Positions 45,633-57,425 of a DNA stretch of 64,000 nt are shown here, in pieces. The stretch is from Thelonectria olida (taxonomy: Eukaryota; Ascomycota; Sordariomycetes; Hypocreales; Nectriaceae). The notes beneath the pieces are model-generated. The model was not told where the DNA came from. It did no database searches and worked only from the letters and a program-made list of their open reading frames with translations. How positions within the stretch are numbered: the first letter of the stretch is position 1; each line of letters starts with the position of its first letter. A program made the translations under genes and the position numbers. The DNA is taken from NCBI GenBank assembly GCA_020736575.1, contig JAGPYM010000017.1, forward strand, positions 310,001-374,000. Direction: 5' to 3'.

Positions 45633-46465
45633 ATGTCTACCGCCTTTGAGCCCTCGCTCTCTTCGAGCATCAGCCGCCAGACAATGCCACCCGTCGGCCC
45701 CTCCGTCGCCGACACCCTGCCCAACATCAACTTCGGCTTCGACGATCTGCGCGATCGCATGGCCAAGTTCACCGCCAGGTTCGACGCCTTCATCGACGAG
45801 GGTCGCAAGCGAGTTCTAGCAGAGCGCAACCAGTTCCGCATGAACGTCGCCGAGCTTCAAGGTACGACACACCCTTTTCAATCGAGACGAATCCACAAGC
45901 TGACCTTGGTATTCCAGATGATCAACGCATGAAGAAACGAGACATCGACATCATCCAAATCAAAACGTCGACGCATCAACAGACCGTCGCCAAAGAAGAA
46001 GCCGAAACACGCGAGATGGAAGCCGCCATCAACGCCTTCGCCGCGCAGCGCGACCAACACATTTCCGCGCGCGACAACCTCAAGGCACAAATCGCCCAGA
46101 CCCAAGCCGAGATCGACGCCAAGCTCGCCGCCCAGCGCTCGCACGCAAAACTTCAAGAAGCGCAGTCGCGCTTCAACGTGCCCGAGCTGGACTTTTGGAT
46201 CACGAACCTGTGTCTGAAGATCGAGGGCGCGGGGCACGACGACCGCCTCAAGTTCGTGTACACGTGCGTGGACGAAAAGGACTGGGAGCGCGAGGCGTGG
46301 TTCGAGCTCATCACCAGCTCGCGCGACTACGATGTTAAGCACTGTAGGCCGAAGTTGGAGAGGGAGAAGGTTGAGCGGGTGCTAGATCGGGTGAATGAGA
46401 CGAGGGAGTTGGTGGTGCTGTTGAAGGGGATGAGGGAGTTGTTTGTGGAGGCAATGAGGTCGTGA
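45633..46465 (+). CDS. SPC25: Kinetochore Ndc80-complex subunit Spc25
   Basis: Exons are 45633-45861 and 45918-46465 (56-nt intron), 258 residues. The N-terminal part is disordered (about 1-30); a long coiled coil runs from about 45 to 155, including EEAETREMEAAINAFAAQRD and IAQTQAEIDAKLAAQRSHAK. The C-terminal RWD-like globular domain begins at FNVPELDFWITNLCLKIEGA and contains LKFVYTCVDEKDWEREAWFE, the Spc25 signature. Spc25 pairs with Spc24 to anchor the Ndc80 complex to the inner kinetochore. Length matches fungal orthologues. Confidence 0.93.
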
Positions 46466-46980
46466 TGATGGCCTTTCTGTATTCATTTCTTTTGATACCA
46501 CGTCTGATCTAATGTAGTCATGCCTTTAAATTAGTTATGATAACTTGACGATTGCTCCTCCTTTCAGGAACGTAGTTCTTGGAGTTGGTCCCTCTGAGAC
46601 AGTGGATATTTGTACGCAACGGCCACGGTGAAAAGTACATCAACGGGACCACGTGTAAAATTTCGAAATTGACCTATCTACTATAGGTGCGGACGTTTAT
46701 CTTAGCGAGACCTGTAACTCATAATCAATGATGGCAAGCGTCGTGTTCATTCATGTCGCTATTGAAAGCCATCTTCGGTCAAAATTTGTATCCTCGGGGA
46801 GTCTCCGGAGTTACCATACCCCAGCTCCCTTGTTGCTACATGGTTGAACTATGCAGTCGTAATAGAAAATGTTGAACAAGAAAAGCATTTCCCAAAGTTT
46901 CATCAAAGTGCGTCTTTTGGTTTCATTTCATCGCATCCCACGTCGTAGCCTTGTAAGTCCAGCGCTGACCCTGTCCTCCA
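46466..46980. other. Convergent 3' region of SPC25 and GDE1
   Basis: 515 bases between two convergent stop codons. AT-richer than the genes; no frame or RNA gene recognised. Confidence 0.5.
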
Positions 46981-49900
46981 TCATGAGCTGGATACGGCAT
47001 TGCCGTTAGTACCGTTAAGCCTCAGCTCGGCCACACGCTCATTCAAGGCGCCATTGAGTTGTTCAGCACTTGACGTTTCCTCCGCGCTAGTAAGCCCCTT
47101 TCTAATAGCCAAGACACTATCAACGATGACGGCGTCGATGCCCTGTTTGACTTGTCGCTGTTGTATCCGTTAGTTCTCTAACTTACTCGACATCAAACGC
47201 TAATAAGGGAAAAACTCACCTGGACCATAATCGGGTCGTTGTTGAGCACGCCGTAGCTCACACAAACCATTCCATTCTCCTTGACCACCTTCACCAATCG
47301 TGGGCTGTTGATCAATGGCTCTGCAGCAGAGACAATGCCGAGCAGGTTCCAGCGACTGGCGAACCGAATGGCCTCTTGCAGCGACGACGCTCGAACGTCA
47401 CACACTTCACAACATCCCGCATCTGTGAGGAATAGGATGGGGATGGAGGGCTGCTTGAAGCTGAGGCAGAGACAGATATCGGGGTTGAACGAGCTAAAGA
47501 TGATGTGTCGCTCGCCAGCCAGATCGTAGACCTTGGAAAGAACTGTATCACAAAACGAGTTCAGCTCCACTGCGTAAGTGTCCATTTCGTGTTCCTCGCT
47601 CTCGTGGAGCATAGGATATTTCATCTCAATGTTGAAGCCAATATTCTCGGGGAGCTTGCGGAACAGATCCTCCAGAGTAGCAAAAGGGGCTTGAATGAAA
47701 TTGCCTCTCGAGTTGGCCTTGAAACCCTTCGATTTGAAATCTCTCGTGTGTTTCATGCGTTCGGCCATGTCATCATGGTTGCCTCCAGCAAAGCCCATTG
47801 ATTGTGAGCGCTTTGGCGTGAAACTATTACTACGTGACCGCCCAAACTTTTCGCCCTGAGACGAAGGTTGTGTAGTGACTTTGCCGTTCTGAGCCCGGCG
47901 AGAGTCCGAGTTGATATGGAGGAACTGCTCCAACGTCAATGTGTGAACGGGCGCGTCAATACCCGTTTCGCTAACGAGGAAGTCGTGGTAAATAACAGGA
48001 ACATGATCTTTGGTGAGCTGAACATCGAATTCCACGTACTGAGCTCCCAAGTTGGCAGCAGCGATGAAAGAAGGCAGAGTATTTTCGCCAAGCTGAAGAG
48101 ATTTGTTGGACGTAAGGTTCTTGCCCAGACCGCGATGACCGATGACCATTGTCGACGCCAGCTTCTTCCAGTACGTTTGAGTTGAGGTGATTCCCATGTT
48201 TGGATGGTGGAAGGGCGTGATCACCAGGAAGTTGAAGTTGACCGTTCCAATGACGTCGAGGTTGCTCGACATGATAGGAACGCAAACGTCTGCCTGGAGA
48301 TTCATTCGGCGCGATCCTAACGTAGGCTTTACAGACGAAAGAAGAGCCACACCACGACCAATTTTGTTTTTCTTACTGCCGGAATAAGTCGGTACAATGT
48401 CGAATAGTAGCTTCACTTTGGAGGCATCTCTTGTTGTGAATACCACAGGCTCGGTGGCGATGTTGTCATGGACAGGAAGGTCAATGATGGTAGGCTCGCC
48501 TTGGGCCCCCTGAGCTGCGACGACAATGGAGAGGGCGGTATCGAGCTGGGTGGTATGCGCCTCGGTGAGTGGCACTCGATCCAAGTTGACGGGCTCAATG
48601 TTCTTCCGCATATCCATGGATCCAAGCGAAACTAGGACGAGACTATCGTCAGTCAAGTAACGATGACCGAAACTCTTGACGGGCTCAGCCGGTCGAGGTA
48701 CACCGTTCGATCCATTGGATCGACGCCCTTCAATGGACGAGCTTTCTGAAGATAGAGTTGGCTGAAGAGTCTCAATCGGCCTTAGTTTTGGCGAGTCCTC
48801 TTCCTCTTTCGAATGATCGGCGAGTAGACGAGCAATTTCTATATGTCCTCTCAACGCCGCGTGTTCTTTGGCCGTCCAGCCAGACGAGTCTGGCCGGGTC
48901 ACATCTGCGCCTGCCTCGACGAGAAGCCGAGCCACGGAGAGTTTGCCGTCAACAGCGGCAACATGGAGAGGTGTCCACGCATAAGCATTTTCTGTCGCCT
49001 CCAAGTCCGCCTTCTGTTCTTCGGTGCCCCTGATGATGACTCGAGCACACTCATCATGGCCGAAGCGTGCGGCAATATGGAGGGCAGTTTCATTAGACTT
49101 GTCCTTCCAGTTGATGTTAACACCTGCGTCCACAAGCATCTGGACAATGGTGCTATAGTTGGACTTGGTAGCAAGAGCAAGAACTGCGCCAGACGTCGAG
49201 ACAGCCTTGCGAATCTCTGCTTTGGCCTCGCTACTACCTTCCCAGTTTTCCCCTTTGAGGATAGCCTGGGTCGTCAGGGGATGGCCACCAACGACACTGA
49301 GGTGCAAAGGCGCAAAGCCATCATTATCTTGCCATTCGGGAGTATCAATTCCATCCTTGACGTGAAACTGATCCCACTCCTGCATCTTGGACATGATGAT
49401 TTGGCAGACAACGACAAACCCAAACTGGGCCGCATAGTGAAGAGGCATTCGACCGAATGAGTCGCGGCTCTTCAACGCAATACGCTGCTCGGGGTGGAGC
49501 TGATCAAGCAAGTAGATGAACAGCTGCACCACTTCATCATCCTTGCTCAGAAGGTCCGTCTCATTGGTGTTGAGGGCCTTGAGCGGAGCCGATGTGGAAA
49601 CTGCAGGCTGCAGGTGTTTGTTGGTGAACTCTGAGCCTGCGGGAACCGGGAATTTCTGCGAGGTTTGGTCTGCAGGCGACGACTTGGTTCGACCAATGTG
49701 AATGACCAGGCGGTGAATACAGTTTCTGCCATTGATGTCATCGGGTTCATCCAGAGTCTTGATGTTGTCGAGAAGCAAGCTAATGCACGCCCTTGAACGA
49801 AGAGCGATTGATCGCTGAAGCAGATTCAGGAGAAGAATTCGAGAACCGTCCTCGACACCGACACTGTTCTCAACAAGCCCTTTCTTGAGTGCTGGGACGT

Positions 49901-50670
49901 CGTCGTTGCGAACAGCCTGCTCGAGCAAGTCGAGCTGCGCCTGGGGCAGGTTGAGCAATGCCTTTGTAGACGCCCGGCCAAGAGAATGCGTTGAGTGATC
50001 AGACATGGCGTCGTCAAAGTTCTGAGAGTCAGCGAGAACGGACAACCATTTGTTAATCTCAACGAGCAGTCTGGCGGTGTTAGCCTCCTTGGCAAAAGGC
50101 TTGGGGTCAACCTTGGTAGTCAGATATCTGTGCTGCGTGACAATGTCGGGGACCTTCTTGTCGAGCTTTTTCGTGATCTTAACGAAGCCTCTGCGGTTGA
50201 TCTCACCGAACCATTGCAGGTTGCGGAGTTGGCTTCTCAGCTCGAGAAGGGCACCCATGACCTCCTCGACCTCATCCTGATCGAGGGTGGCGACGATATC
50301 GGGAGCTCGACCATAGCGGTTGTATAGGAGGTTGAGCCGGCGACAGGCATCAGCGAGTTTCTTGTTGTAGAAGGAGTCGACATCTTCGAGGTTCCGGTCA
50401 AGGGCGAAGAAGAATTCTACGTGGGGAGTTAGGGGAGAGGCTCAGGGCCCAACAGTCGACGAAGCCGCCCACCTGCAGGATCCACCGTTTCACCATTCCG
50501 TGCCTTTATTGCGGCCGCTTTGACGAGTTTCTTGAGGCCCTTGTAGTTGATATACGAGGCCGCCCACTCGGGGACCTGGTTGCGCGGGAGGCTGGCGCAT
50601 AGTCAGTACGAGGTCCAATCTGAGGATTTCTCGGTGAGGTGTCCGGGGCTTACTTTCTGCCAAACTTCAT
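46981..50670 (-). CDS. GDE1: Glycerophosphocholine phosphodiesterase, SPX-ankyrin-GDPD
   Basis: Exons are 50670-50654, 50591-50473, 50416-47220 and 47157-46981 with introns of 62, 56 and 62 nt, 1169 residues. It starts MKFGRNLPRNQVPEWAASY, an SPX N-terminus interrupted by the first intron after 17 bases. SPX covers about 1-190 (with LYNRYGRAP and INRRGFVKITKKLDKK). Ankyrin repeats cover about 270-590 (FGRMPLHYAAQFG, ETALHIAARFGHDE, TPLHVAAVDGK). The GDPD domain covers about 795-1110 with intact catalytic motifs: GHRGLGKN near 803, GENTLPSFIAAANLGA, YVEFDVQLTKDHVPVIYHD and FNIEMKYP. It cleaves glycerophosphocholine to choline and glycerol-3-phosphate in the cytosol. In yeast GDE1 is phosphate-regulated. 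Confidence 0.93.
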
Positions 50671-52248
50671 GGCTGTGATGATTTATTGACTGGGAAAGCT
50701 GATTGAGGCGAGAGTCAATGGCGGGGTGGTATCGCGACCCGCGGATGCGGATGGATGGGGTTGTGGCCCTCCAAGAGATTGAAGTTGAGAACTGAGATCA
50801 GCGGGAGGCGAAAGCTGTGCGTTGAAACCTTGAAGACGAGGTCGCTCTTCACGTAGAACAGAAGAACACAACGTCAATAGAAGTACGATGAAAGCTCTCA
50901 AAGACAACGCACCCAAAGCTATCCTCAATGCGCGCCGAAGCGATCACGAGTAGGCGGTAGATTCGACGAAGGACAAAGGCGAATTGAGGACCAGCTCCAT
51001 CGAGGAGGGAAGCAGCGGAGGACGGGAAAGATGATATGAGGAGAGAGAGAGGCCCTAACAGCTCGACAGGGTTTTGATGCAGAGTTTTGATGGAGAAACC
51101 GAAAGAAAGCGTCTCGTCTGGAAATGCCGGCAACTGGTTCTTCTGGTTTTGTCGTGGATTCGTGAATGGCGGCGATGAATTGCATGTGGGTGTGGATGTG
51201 TGGATGTGGGGGTGCACGCACAGTGAAGTGAGCACTGGCGCTCAGTTCTCACAGCGCTGGAAGAAGCGCAAAGTCACCCTGTCAGTGGCGGTTGACGTCC
51301 CTCTCCAGCGGAATTCAGGGCAGCCGACAGTGGAGGGCAACGGGCGTGTCTTTAGCCTGCGACCGCCCTGTTCGACCACTTCTCGTCTGCCATTGGCCAC
51401 CGTGGAGCCCATCGGCCCCGTGACTGGTCAGTGCCTTTTGCAGCGCGTCCACTTGAACGCATTGAACCCTTGAGAAACGGCATCGATTCGTACCCTCGTA
51501 CTTAGTTGATGGGACTGATTGATGGCCGTGACCTCGGATCAGATTGAAAAGGCACAGTGCCCGTACCTTCCATTAGCAACTTAGTTGCGCATTACTCAGG
51601 GTCCTCGTGCTCAATCGTTTCGTGTACCTTGACCGCTCATTTGTCAACTTATTGGTTACCAAGCATTTGCGTCCTCCCTCTTTGCTCAGAAACCAGCGTT
51701 AGCATCGGCTGTGAAGGAATAAGCTTACCTGCAACCGGACTTGCATTATGACGCATATGCTGTCAATGGGACACACCTAATCTTCATCTTCTTCCCTCTC
51801 ATTGTTACACATCTCTCGCACAATCCACCTTATCCGTCCTTTGTACTTCGGACTCAGTCAATGGCTGGAGCACCAAAAATATGATCCCATCTCGTAATCA
51901 TGGTGTGTACCCCTGTTTTTGGTGGCGGGCACCAGACTCTGCCACATGACATGGCAGAGTGGCTAGCAATGACACCAAAATAAGCATGCATTCATTAGTC
52001 TGTCAGGGCCCTGAGAAACCGAAATGCCGCTTTTGAAATGAGGTAGGAAGGTATTGACAGTATGACAAGGAAAAACTAAGGTACAAGCATCGTGATATAC
52101 AACATGTCTGGCCTTCAAGTCGGCCCTCTAGGTAGTCTTCTCGTCTCATACACAGACCCAATTCGTTCTGCTGACATTCAAGCACTCAACAACCAACGCC
52201 TTCAATGTTACCGTCGCTCAATCGAAATCTTCTGAGGAAAAAGTCCCT
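50671..52248. other. Intergenic, 1.6 kb, GDE1 promoter side
   Basis: The first 500 bases upstream of GDE1 are GA-rich on the plus strand (CT-rich on the GDE1 strand), as in promoters here. No CACGTG element is present within the interval that I can find. Small frames lack support. The 3' flank of the PPR gene ends it. Confidence 0.5.
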
Positions 52249-54609
52249 TCAGCCCATGTGGAGTTCTCTAGACCCAGAGACTTCTACCTCCCGAATCTGA
52301 TGTAAAGCATATGCCTTTGAAGCAACTACCTTTGGAGCAGCTGTCTTTGAAGCAACTGCCTTTGAAGCAACTGCTTTCAAAGCACCGACATTTGAAGCAT
52401 CTGCCTTCGAAGTATCTTCCTTTGATGCAACTGCCTGTGAAGCTTCTTCTTTAGGCAGAGCTTCAGTTCTTGCCAATAATCGCTGGACCTTTATAAGTTT
52501 TGGGCTTCCCTCACGGGACAAGTTAATGTATGGCTTCATTGCGGCCCTGAAATGGGGAGAGAGGTGTCGGTGAGTGACCAAATGGACCTCTATCGTCCGT
52601 GCTTGCCTGAGCAAGTCATCAAATTCACCCTCGAGAAGCCAGGACCATGTAGGCACGAATTTTCGGGGAGCCTCTCTGTTCTTCTCCCAGTCCTTCAGGC
52701 TGTGTTTATGTAGCTCCCGGTAATATTGGTGAACGAGTCGAATAGCTGGAGCCCGGACATCCATAGACAAGTCCTTATCGTACAAAAGCTTTGATTCGAT
52801 CGCCTGGGTGGCTCGCCGTATCGACCTGTACTCCTTGCGAAGGAAGTCTGACTGGGCATACACGAACGCTAGGCTGCAGTGCTTCTCTTGAAAGCTCTTG
52901 AAGTGTTCCGAGTCGAGTTGCGGGGTCGTCTCGGATTGCGAGAGAAACTCGCTCTCCCCTTGGAATTGCTCAAGGTCTTCTGAACCGAGTTGCGAGGTGG
53001 TATCATAATGAGAAAGCACTCCCATGAACTGACTGAATCTTGCGCTGGAAATGCCTAGGTTGCTTAGCATACGGCTAGAAATGGTTTGAACAGAGCTGTC
53101 GAGACCGGCGAGTTGGACGAGTGCGCGAAGCTGAAGAACAAAAGCTGATGCATCGTTGGTGCGACCAAGCAGCGTCGGCAGGAGGCTGTCATAGTGGTCT
53201 GTGAAAGTTTTCACTAGACGCACTGCAGAACGCCAATCCATCGCGTATATACACTCCGCAAAGAGTTGCTTGGTGAATTTCGTGCTGAGCCAAACGTTGC
53301 TTTGCAGGCAGCTCACATAAAACTTCGTAGCTTGGTCGAATAGACTGAAATGAAGGAGACCACCAATGATGGTCTCTATCAAAGGTCGGTCGAGGGGAAC
53401 CTTGCGATAGACATATTCGCCTGCCAAGTTGTATCCATAGGATTCCCTCCACTCCCTTGAGGTGCGCCCAAGTTCGACATCTTCGATATGCCTCCTTCCT
53501 AGCTTGGCACCAGTCTCCTCGTCAGTGCCAACGAGGCACTCAAGTACGCGGAAGAATTGACTAGTGTTCCCGGTCATCCAGTAATGTTGCAAGATAGCCA
53601 CAAAGGTAGATGGAGTAGGCCTTAGACGACGGCGGTAAAAGAACGAATTGACCAAAGATTCGGCTAGTCTGTGCTTCCCCAGCTTGGTGAAGCCGACAAT
53701 GAGAATGTTGTATGTGTGCATGTCAGGGGGGTGGGCGGCCACGAGCATATTGTAACAGATCCTGCCAACCAAGTCCCCGAATTCTAGGGTTGAACTAGAG
53801 TCGAGAATCTCCCTGATCCGTTGGTTCAGCGTGGTCCGATCCGATTTGGCTCTCTCTGGGTCAATGAAGTCAAAGTTGTACAATTGTCCAGCGTTCCTGG
53901 CGTCCCGAGCCAATTGACGAGCTTGTCTGAAACTGAGTTCCATACCAGCCTTGGGGTCGTATTTCCAGGTTCGATTGAGGATTTCGTCTATAGCGTGGAC
54001 CACTGTTCGATAGTCGCTGAACAGCTGCCGATTGTTTTGTGGATGTCGTCGTTTTATCCTAGGGTCCATCTCTTCCTTCATGATCGCTCTCTCGAGGCGT
54101 TCGAAATCCGGGCTTCTCAGTCGCTTCAACTGCTTCAATCTGAGTGCATAGGGTCTCGCGATTTCGTAGGTATGTATGGGGCCGGTGCGTTTGACCTTAA
54201 AGGGCGTCTTCACGTCCTTCATGAATGGCCTTTCTTCGCAGAGTTCGCGGATGCCGTACCACAGCTCACCCATCTGATCCGGTGTCAACCTGCGATTTTC
54301 TATGTTAAGGCCATTGGCGATTCGTTGTGTCTCCACGGCCTGGAGCCGCTGGATTTCTGCCAAGTCTCGTCGGGTATCGTCCAATTGGCGATCCAATTGC
54401 TGTTGTCTGTCCTCCTTTCGAATTGCGTCGACCATGGCGGCTGACGCAAAAATGGAGCTGTAGCATGCTGTGAATATTTCGGCAAAGGTCGGTTTGCGTG
54501 ATCGAACGGTGGCGGTGGTAGCTCGGCGACTGAGGGCGTGGACGGCAGTCATGCAGACTCTGCGACTGCAATCGTGGGCCCTGCCGGCTCTCGACCAGAG
54601 GGACTGCAT
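52249..54609 (-). CDS. Mitochondrial pentatricopeptide-repeat (PPR) protein
   Basis: Single exon, 786 residues. The N-terminus is a mitochondrial presequence (MQSLWSRAGRAHDCSRRVC) followed by a hydrophobic stretch (FTACYSSIFASAAMVDA) and a charged coiled coil with DRQQQLDRQLDDTRRDLAEI. PPR-type helices begin near residue 295 (HTYNILIVGFTKLGKHRLAE, then PTPSTFVAILQHYWMTGN). This layout is shared by a family of ascomycete PPR proteins that act on mitochondrial transcripts. The C-terminal 60 residues are a Lys/Ala/Ser repeat tail with VASK and DASK units. The exact RNA target is unknown. Confidence 0.82.
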   Translation of the reverse strand: MQSLWSRAGRAHDCSRRVCMTAVHALSRRATTATVRSRKPTFAEIFTACYSSIFASAAMVDAIRKEDRQQQLDRQLDDTRRDLAEIQRLQAVETQRIANGLNIENRRLTPDQMGELWYGIRELCEERPFMKDVKTPFKVKRTGPIHTYEIARPYALRLKQLKRLRSPDFERLERAIMKEEMDPRIKRRHPQNNRQLFSDYRTVVHAIDEILNRTWKYDPKAGMELSFRQARQLARDARNAGQLYNFDFIDPERAKSDRTTLNQRIREILDSSSTLEFGDLVGRICYNMLVAAHPPDMHTYNILIVGFTKLGKHRLAESLVNSFFYRRRLRPTPSTFVAILQHYWMTGNTSQFFRVLECLVGTDEETGAKLGRRHIEDVELGRTSREWRESYGYNLAGEYVYRKVPLDRPLIETIIGGLLHFSLFDQATKFYVSCLQSNVWLSTKFTKQLFAECIYAMDWRSAVRLVKTFTDHYDSLLPTLLGRTNDASAFVLQLRALVQLAGLDSSVQTISSRMLSNLGISSARFSQFMGVLSHYDTTSQLGSEDLEQFQGESEFLSQSETTPQLDSEHFKSFQEKHCSLAFVYAQSDFLRKEYRSIRRATQAIESKLLYDKDLSMDVRAPAIRLVHQYYRELHKHSLKDWEKNREAPRKFVPTWSWLLEGEFDDLLRQARTIEVHLVTHRHLSPHFRAAMKPYINLSREGSPKLIKVQRLLARTEALPKEEASQAVASKEDTSKADASNVGALKAVASKAVASKTAAPKVVASKAYALHQIREVEVSGSRELHMG
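52310..52445 (-). repeat. Short tandem repeats encoding the PPR protein tail
   Basis: Imperfect 15- and 30-base units (GAAGCAACTGCCTTT on the plus strand) encode K-A-V-A-S-type pentapeptides. Frame is kept throughout. Confidence 0.75.
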
Positions 54610-54979
54610 GGTCGATATTCGTTTGTTCTAAGCATCACCGGGTGGCATTGAGGCGTCGGCGTTGGCGATTGCCCTTCAATTGACAAAAAGTATCTCAGAG
54701 CCGCTATTCGGGTGTAGAAATTGACCAGGCGCGGGCTGATGGTTCGATTATTTGGAGTCACGTGCATCCGCTCGCCCAAAACTTGCTGCTATTCCCACGC
54801 CCCTCTCACGACCCCACCATGCGTCACTTGCACCTCATCTTGAAGCCCTTCGGCCCCTCGCTCACTCACCAGTTGCTTCTCACACGGGATAGCTCTTCAC
54901 TTGAGAATTTTCGATCCAGTCGGATGCGAGCTTTCAACACAAACCTTCTTTTATCCATTCTCCCATCCTCCAATCCAAT
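54610..54979. promoter_or_regulatory. Divergent interval between PPR gene and CXXC protein
   Basis: 370 bases between divergent starts. One CACGTG core lies near 54760. Otherwise nothing specific. Confidence 0.45.
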
Positions 54980-55698
54980 ATGTTCGCCCTCATTCTCACA
55001 GCAGAGCTAACAGGGTACGTCACCTCAGCTGCGATACCCCGCCTACACGTTGTCATGAGCTTCATTAACAAATTTAACCTGTTATTAGTGTCACCAACCT
55101 TCGTCCGAACGATTCGGAGGAGAACCCTTTTTGGTACATGTTCAAGGTCCAGTGTACATCTTGTCGCGAGACACATGGCAACTATGTCGGAATCTGCCGG
55201 TTTGTGAGTCCAAATGGAAATATGGGCTATCTATCGAGTCAAGTGTTGACACTTTTAGGAAACCAACGAGATGAGCGGAAGTCGAGGAGAGGCCAATTTT
55301 GTCTGGAGATGCAAGAACTGCAAGGTTTTACCCTCTTATATCTGCCCGTGTCTTCATATCTAACGGTACTTATGAACATAGAGAGAGTCATCTGCCAGTT
55401 TCAAGTCATCGCCTACGGCCTATGAGCAGACTGAGCCGGCGAAATCTCAAAAGATAATCGAGTTCGATTGCCGAGGCTTAGAGTTGATGGATTTCAAGCC
55501 AGAGGTGTGTATATCAGCTTCATTTTAGTTCTCAGTGCTAACAACGGGTGACAGGGTGAATGGCTAGCAGACGGTGTCGATTCTGGCACAAAGTTCAAGG
55601 AAATCGAGCTGGTAGAGGGCGACTGGTATGACTACGATGAAAAGGCGGGGGAGGAGGTGAGTATCAATGATCTAAAGTGGGAGATTCGACGAGCATAA
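54980..55698 (+). CDS. CXXC zinc-binding protein of the DUF866 (CZIB/C1orf123) family
   Basis: Five exons: 54980-55014, 55089-55203, 55259-55324, 55382-55504 and 55555-55698, 160 residues, the same length as the human family member. It starts MFALILTAELTGVTNLRPND. The two zinc CXXC pairs are FKVQCTSCRE and WRCKNCKRES, the second crossing the exon 3/4 junction. IIEFDCRGLELMDFKPEGEW matches the conserved DCRG-x-DF segment. Most introns are canonical; intron 3 uses a weak donor (AAG|GTTTTA). Members are small eukaryotic zinc proteins of poorly known function. Confidence 0.9.
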
Positions 55699-55900
55699 AA
55701 AGCATCAACTGGGGCGGTGTTAAGGAGCGAGAGAGGTCTGGTATTATGTTTTCATTATCTGGTTGAATGTCATCTATCTGGACATCGTCTATCTGGGAAA
55801 TGGCTACTATCCAGCCGCGCCATATGTCTTGACGTTGTTTTCTTATTTTGCCAAGGTTCCAATGGTGGACTCTCTCACTGAAATGCATCACGTGCCCTGC

Positions 55901-57425
55901 TCACCAGCTATTGCGCAGCTCACGAGGCTGGTCCTTGGACATAGGACGCCCCGCCTGTGAGTCAGGAGAGAGTACTGAGTCCTGCGACGGACTTGCAATT
56001 GGCGTATTAGGAGAGACAGGAGGCCTCGTCTTCTGCGGCGGAGAGTTTGCGAAGGTTCCGATCCCAATTGGGGGCGTACTTGGTAGCGCTCGCTTCGGCG
56101 GCGGTCCAGGACTGACAAGCTCGGTGATGGCGAGAGATTGATCGCCGAGGCGAGAAGGGCGAGTTGGTGAAGGCTTGCCGGAGCGAACGGGTGAACTACT
56201 CGTGCGAGTAGATGTTGGTGAATCCACGGTTGCCTTGAGTACGTACTGGACTGGCGTATTCCTCACGTCGCCTATTGTTGCTCCGACAGAGCTCGCCAAC
56301 GAATTGCTTCCATTTTTCCTCTTGACAATTCTCTCCTGCCTTGGACTGAGTTTGCCAGACATGGGAGAGAAGACAGGCGACAACGGGAACCCATGTTGTT
56401 CTGGCATAGTTGCTGGTACATACCTCACATTGGCCAGAGATGTGGGAAGTAGACGACGTTCTTGCAGTCGAGCCGGGGGCGTCAGAGGTATTGAGCTGTC
56501 AGGATAAGAGGATCGCTGCGAGACTGCCTTCGAGACGGGCCTTGACGGCGGCAGCGGTCCCAATTTCTTCTCTTCTCTTTCGCTATTTCTTCTTCGCGCC
56601 TTTCTTCTCCGCCACAGACAGAAAAGCAGCACCACAACAGCAACGAAGACGACGGCGACGGCGATTCCAATGGCGGCTTTGACACCTGCAGACATGCCTT
56701 GATGGCTTTTGGTGCCATCTTGTGTGTCCGACACATGGGTGGCCCCGGTATCAGAAGGGCCTGTGGCTTCTGACGTTGTTGGATCGGGAATCTTGTCTTG
56801 TGATGCAACTGATGAAGGAATATCAGTAGTAGCCAGTTTGCGAGTAGCTTCAGCCGTCGACGAGGAGCTTTCAGGCACAATCAGAGCAGTCTCTGTTCCT
56901 GTTGTCTTCTCATCCTGACACCAAGGACCACCATCGTAGCCTGAACCCTGACCGCAGATATAAGTCGAGTCAGGTGGTCCCGGGTCTTCTATTGAGTCGA
57001 AGCCAATGCTAAAATGCCAGTCAGTCTCCAAACTCATATCCCGCATAACGGTAAGACAATCTCACTTTCTACAAGAATCGATGAGCCAATTGACAGTAGC
57101 TAGAAGTTCGTCAACACAATCTCTTCTTGACCGAGACAGTTCAGACACACGTACGATCTTGTTCGGCCTTTTGCAAGTGATCGACGCCGCAGATTTGAGC
57201 GTCGCAGCAGTACAGCGCACGGAAGGGTCCCTCGCTAGCCGAGTCTTGGAGCATCTCACACACTCGCTCAAATGTCTCATTCTCGGGCAACACGTCGCTC
57301 AGAAACCTTCCTCTGCACTCGGCGATGCACGGCGGGGCGTCGTCAACCTGGTCCGCGACGAATCCCCAAGCGCGGTTGGCGCATCGTTCCCTCTTGACCA
57401 GACCCGAGTCATTTCGAAGGTCCAT
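55901..57425 (-). CDS. Cys-rich single-pass membrane protein
   Basis: Exons are 57425-57155, 57099-57066 and 57008-55901, 470 residues. The middle exon is only 34 nt; joining it gives KAEQDPTVNWLIDSCRNIGF. Residues 1-130 hold regularly spaced Cys (CANRAW, PPCIAECRG, VCEML, LYCCDAQICGV, DSC, YICGQ), a pattern shared by an uncharacterised group of fungal surface proteins. A Ser/Thr linker precedes one helix (IGIAVAVVFVAVVVLLFCLW) and RRRKARRRN. The tail of over 250 residues is Ser/Pro-rich with many SP and TP sites. From the chosen ATG there is no signal peptide, so a 5' exon may be missing. Confidence 0.7.
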
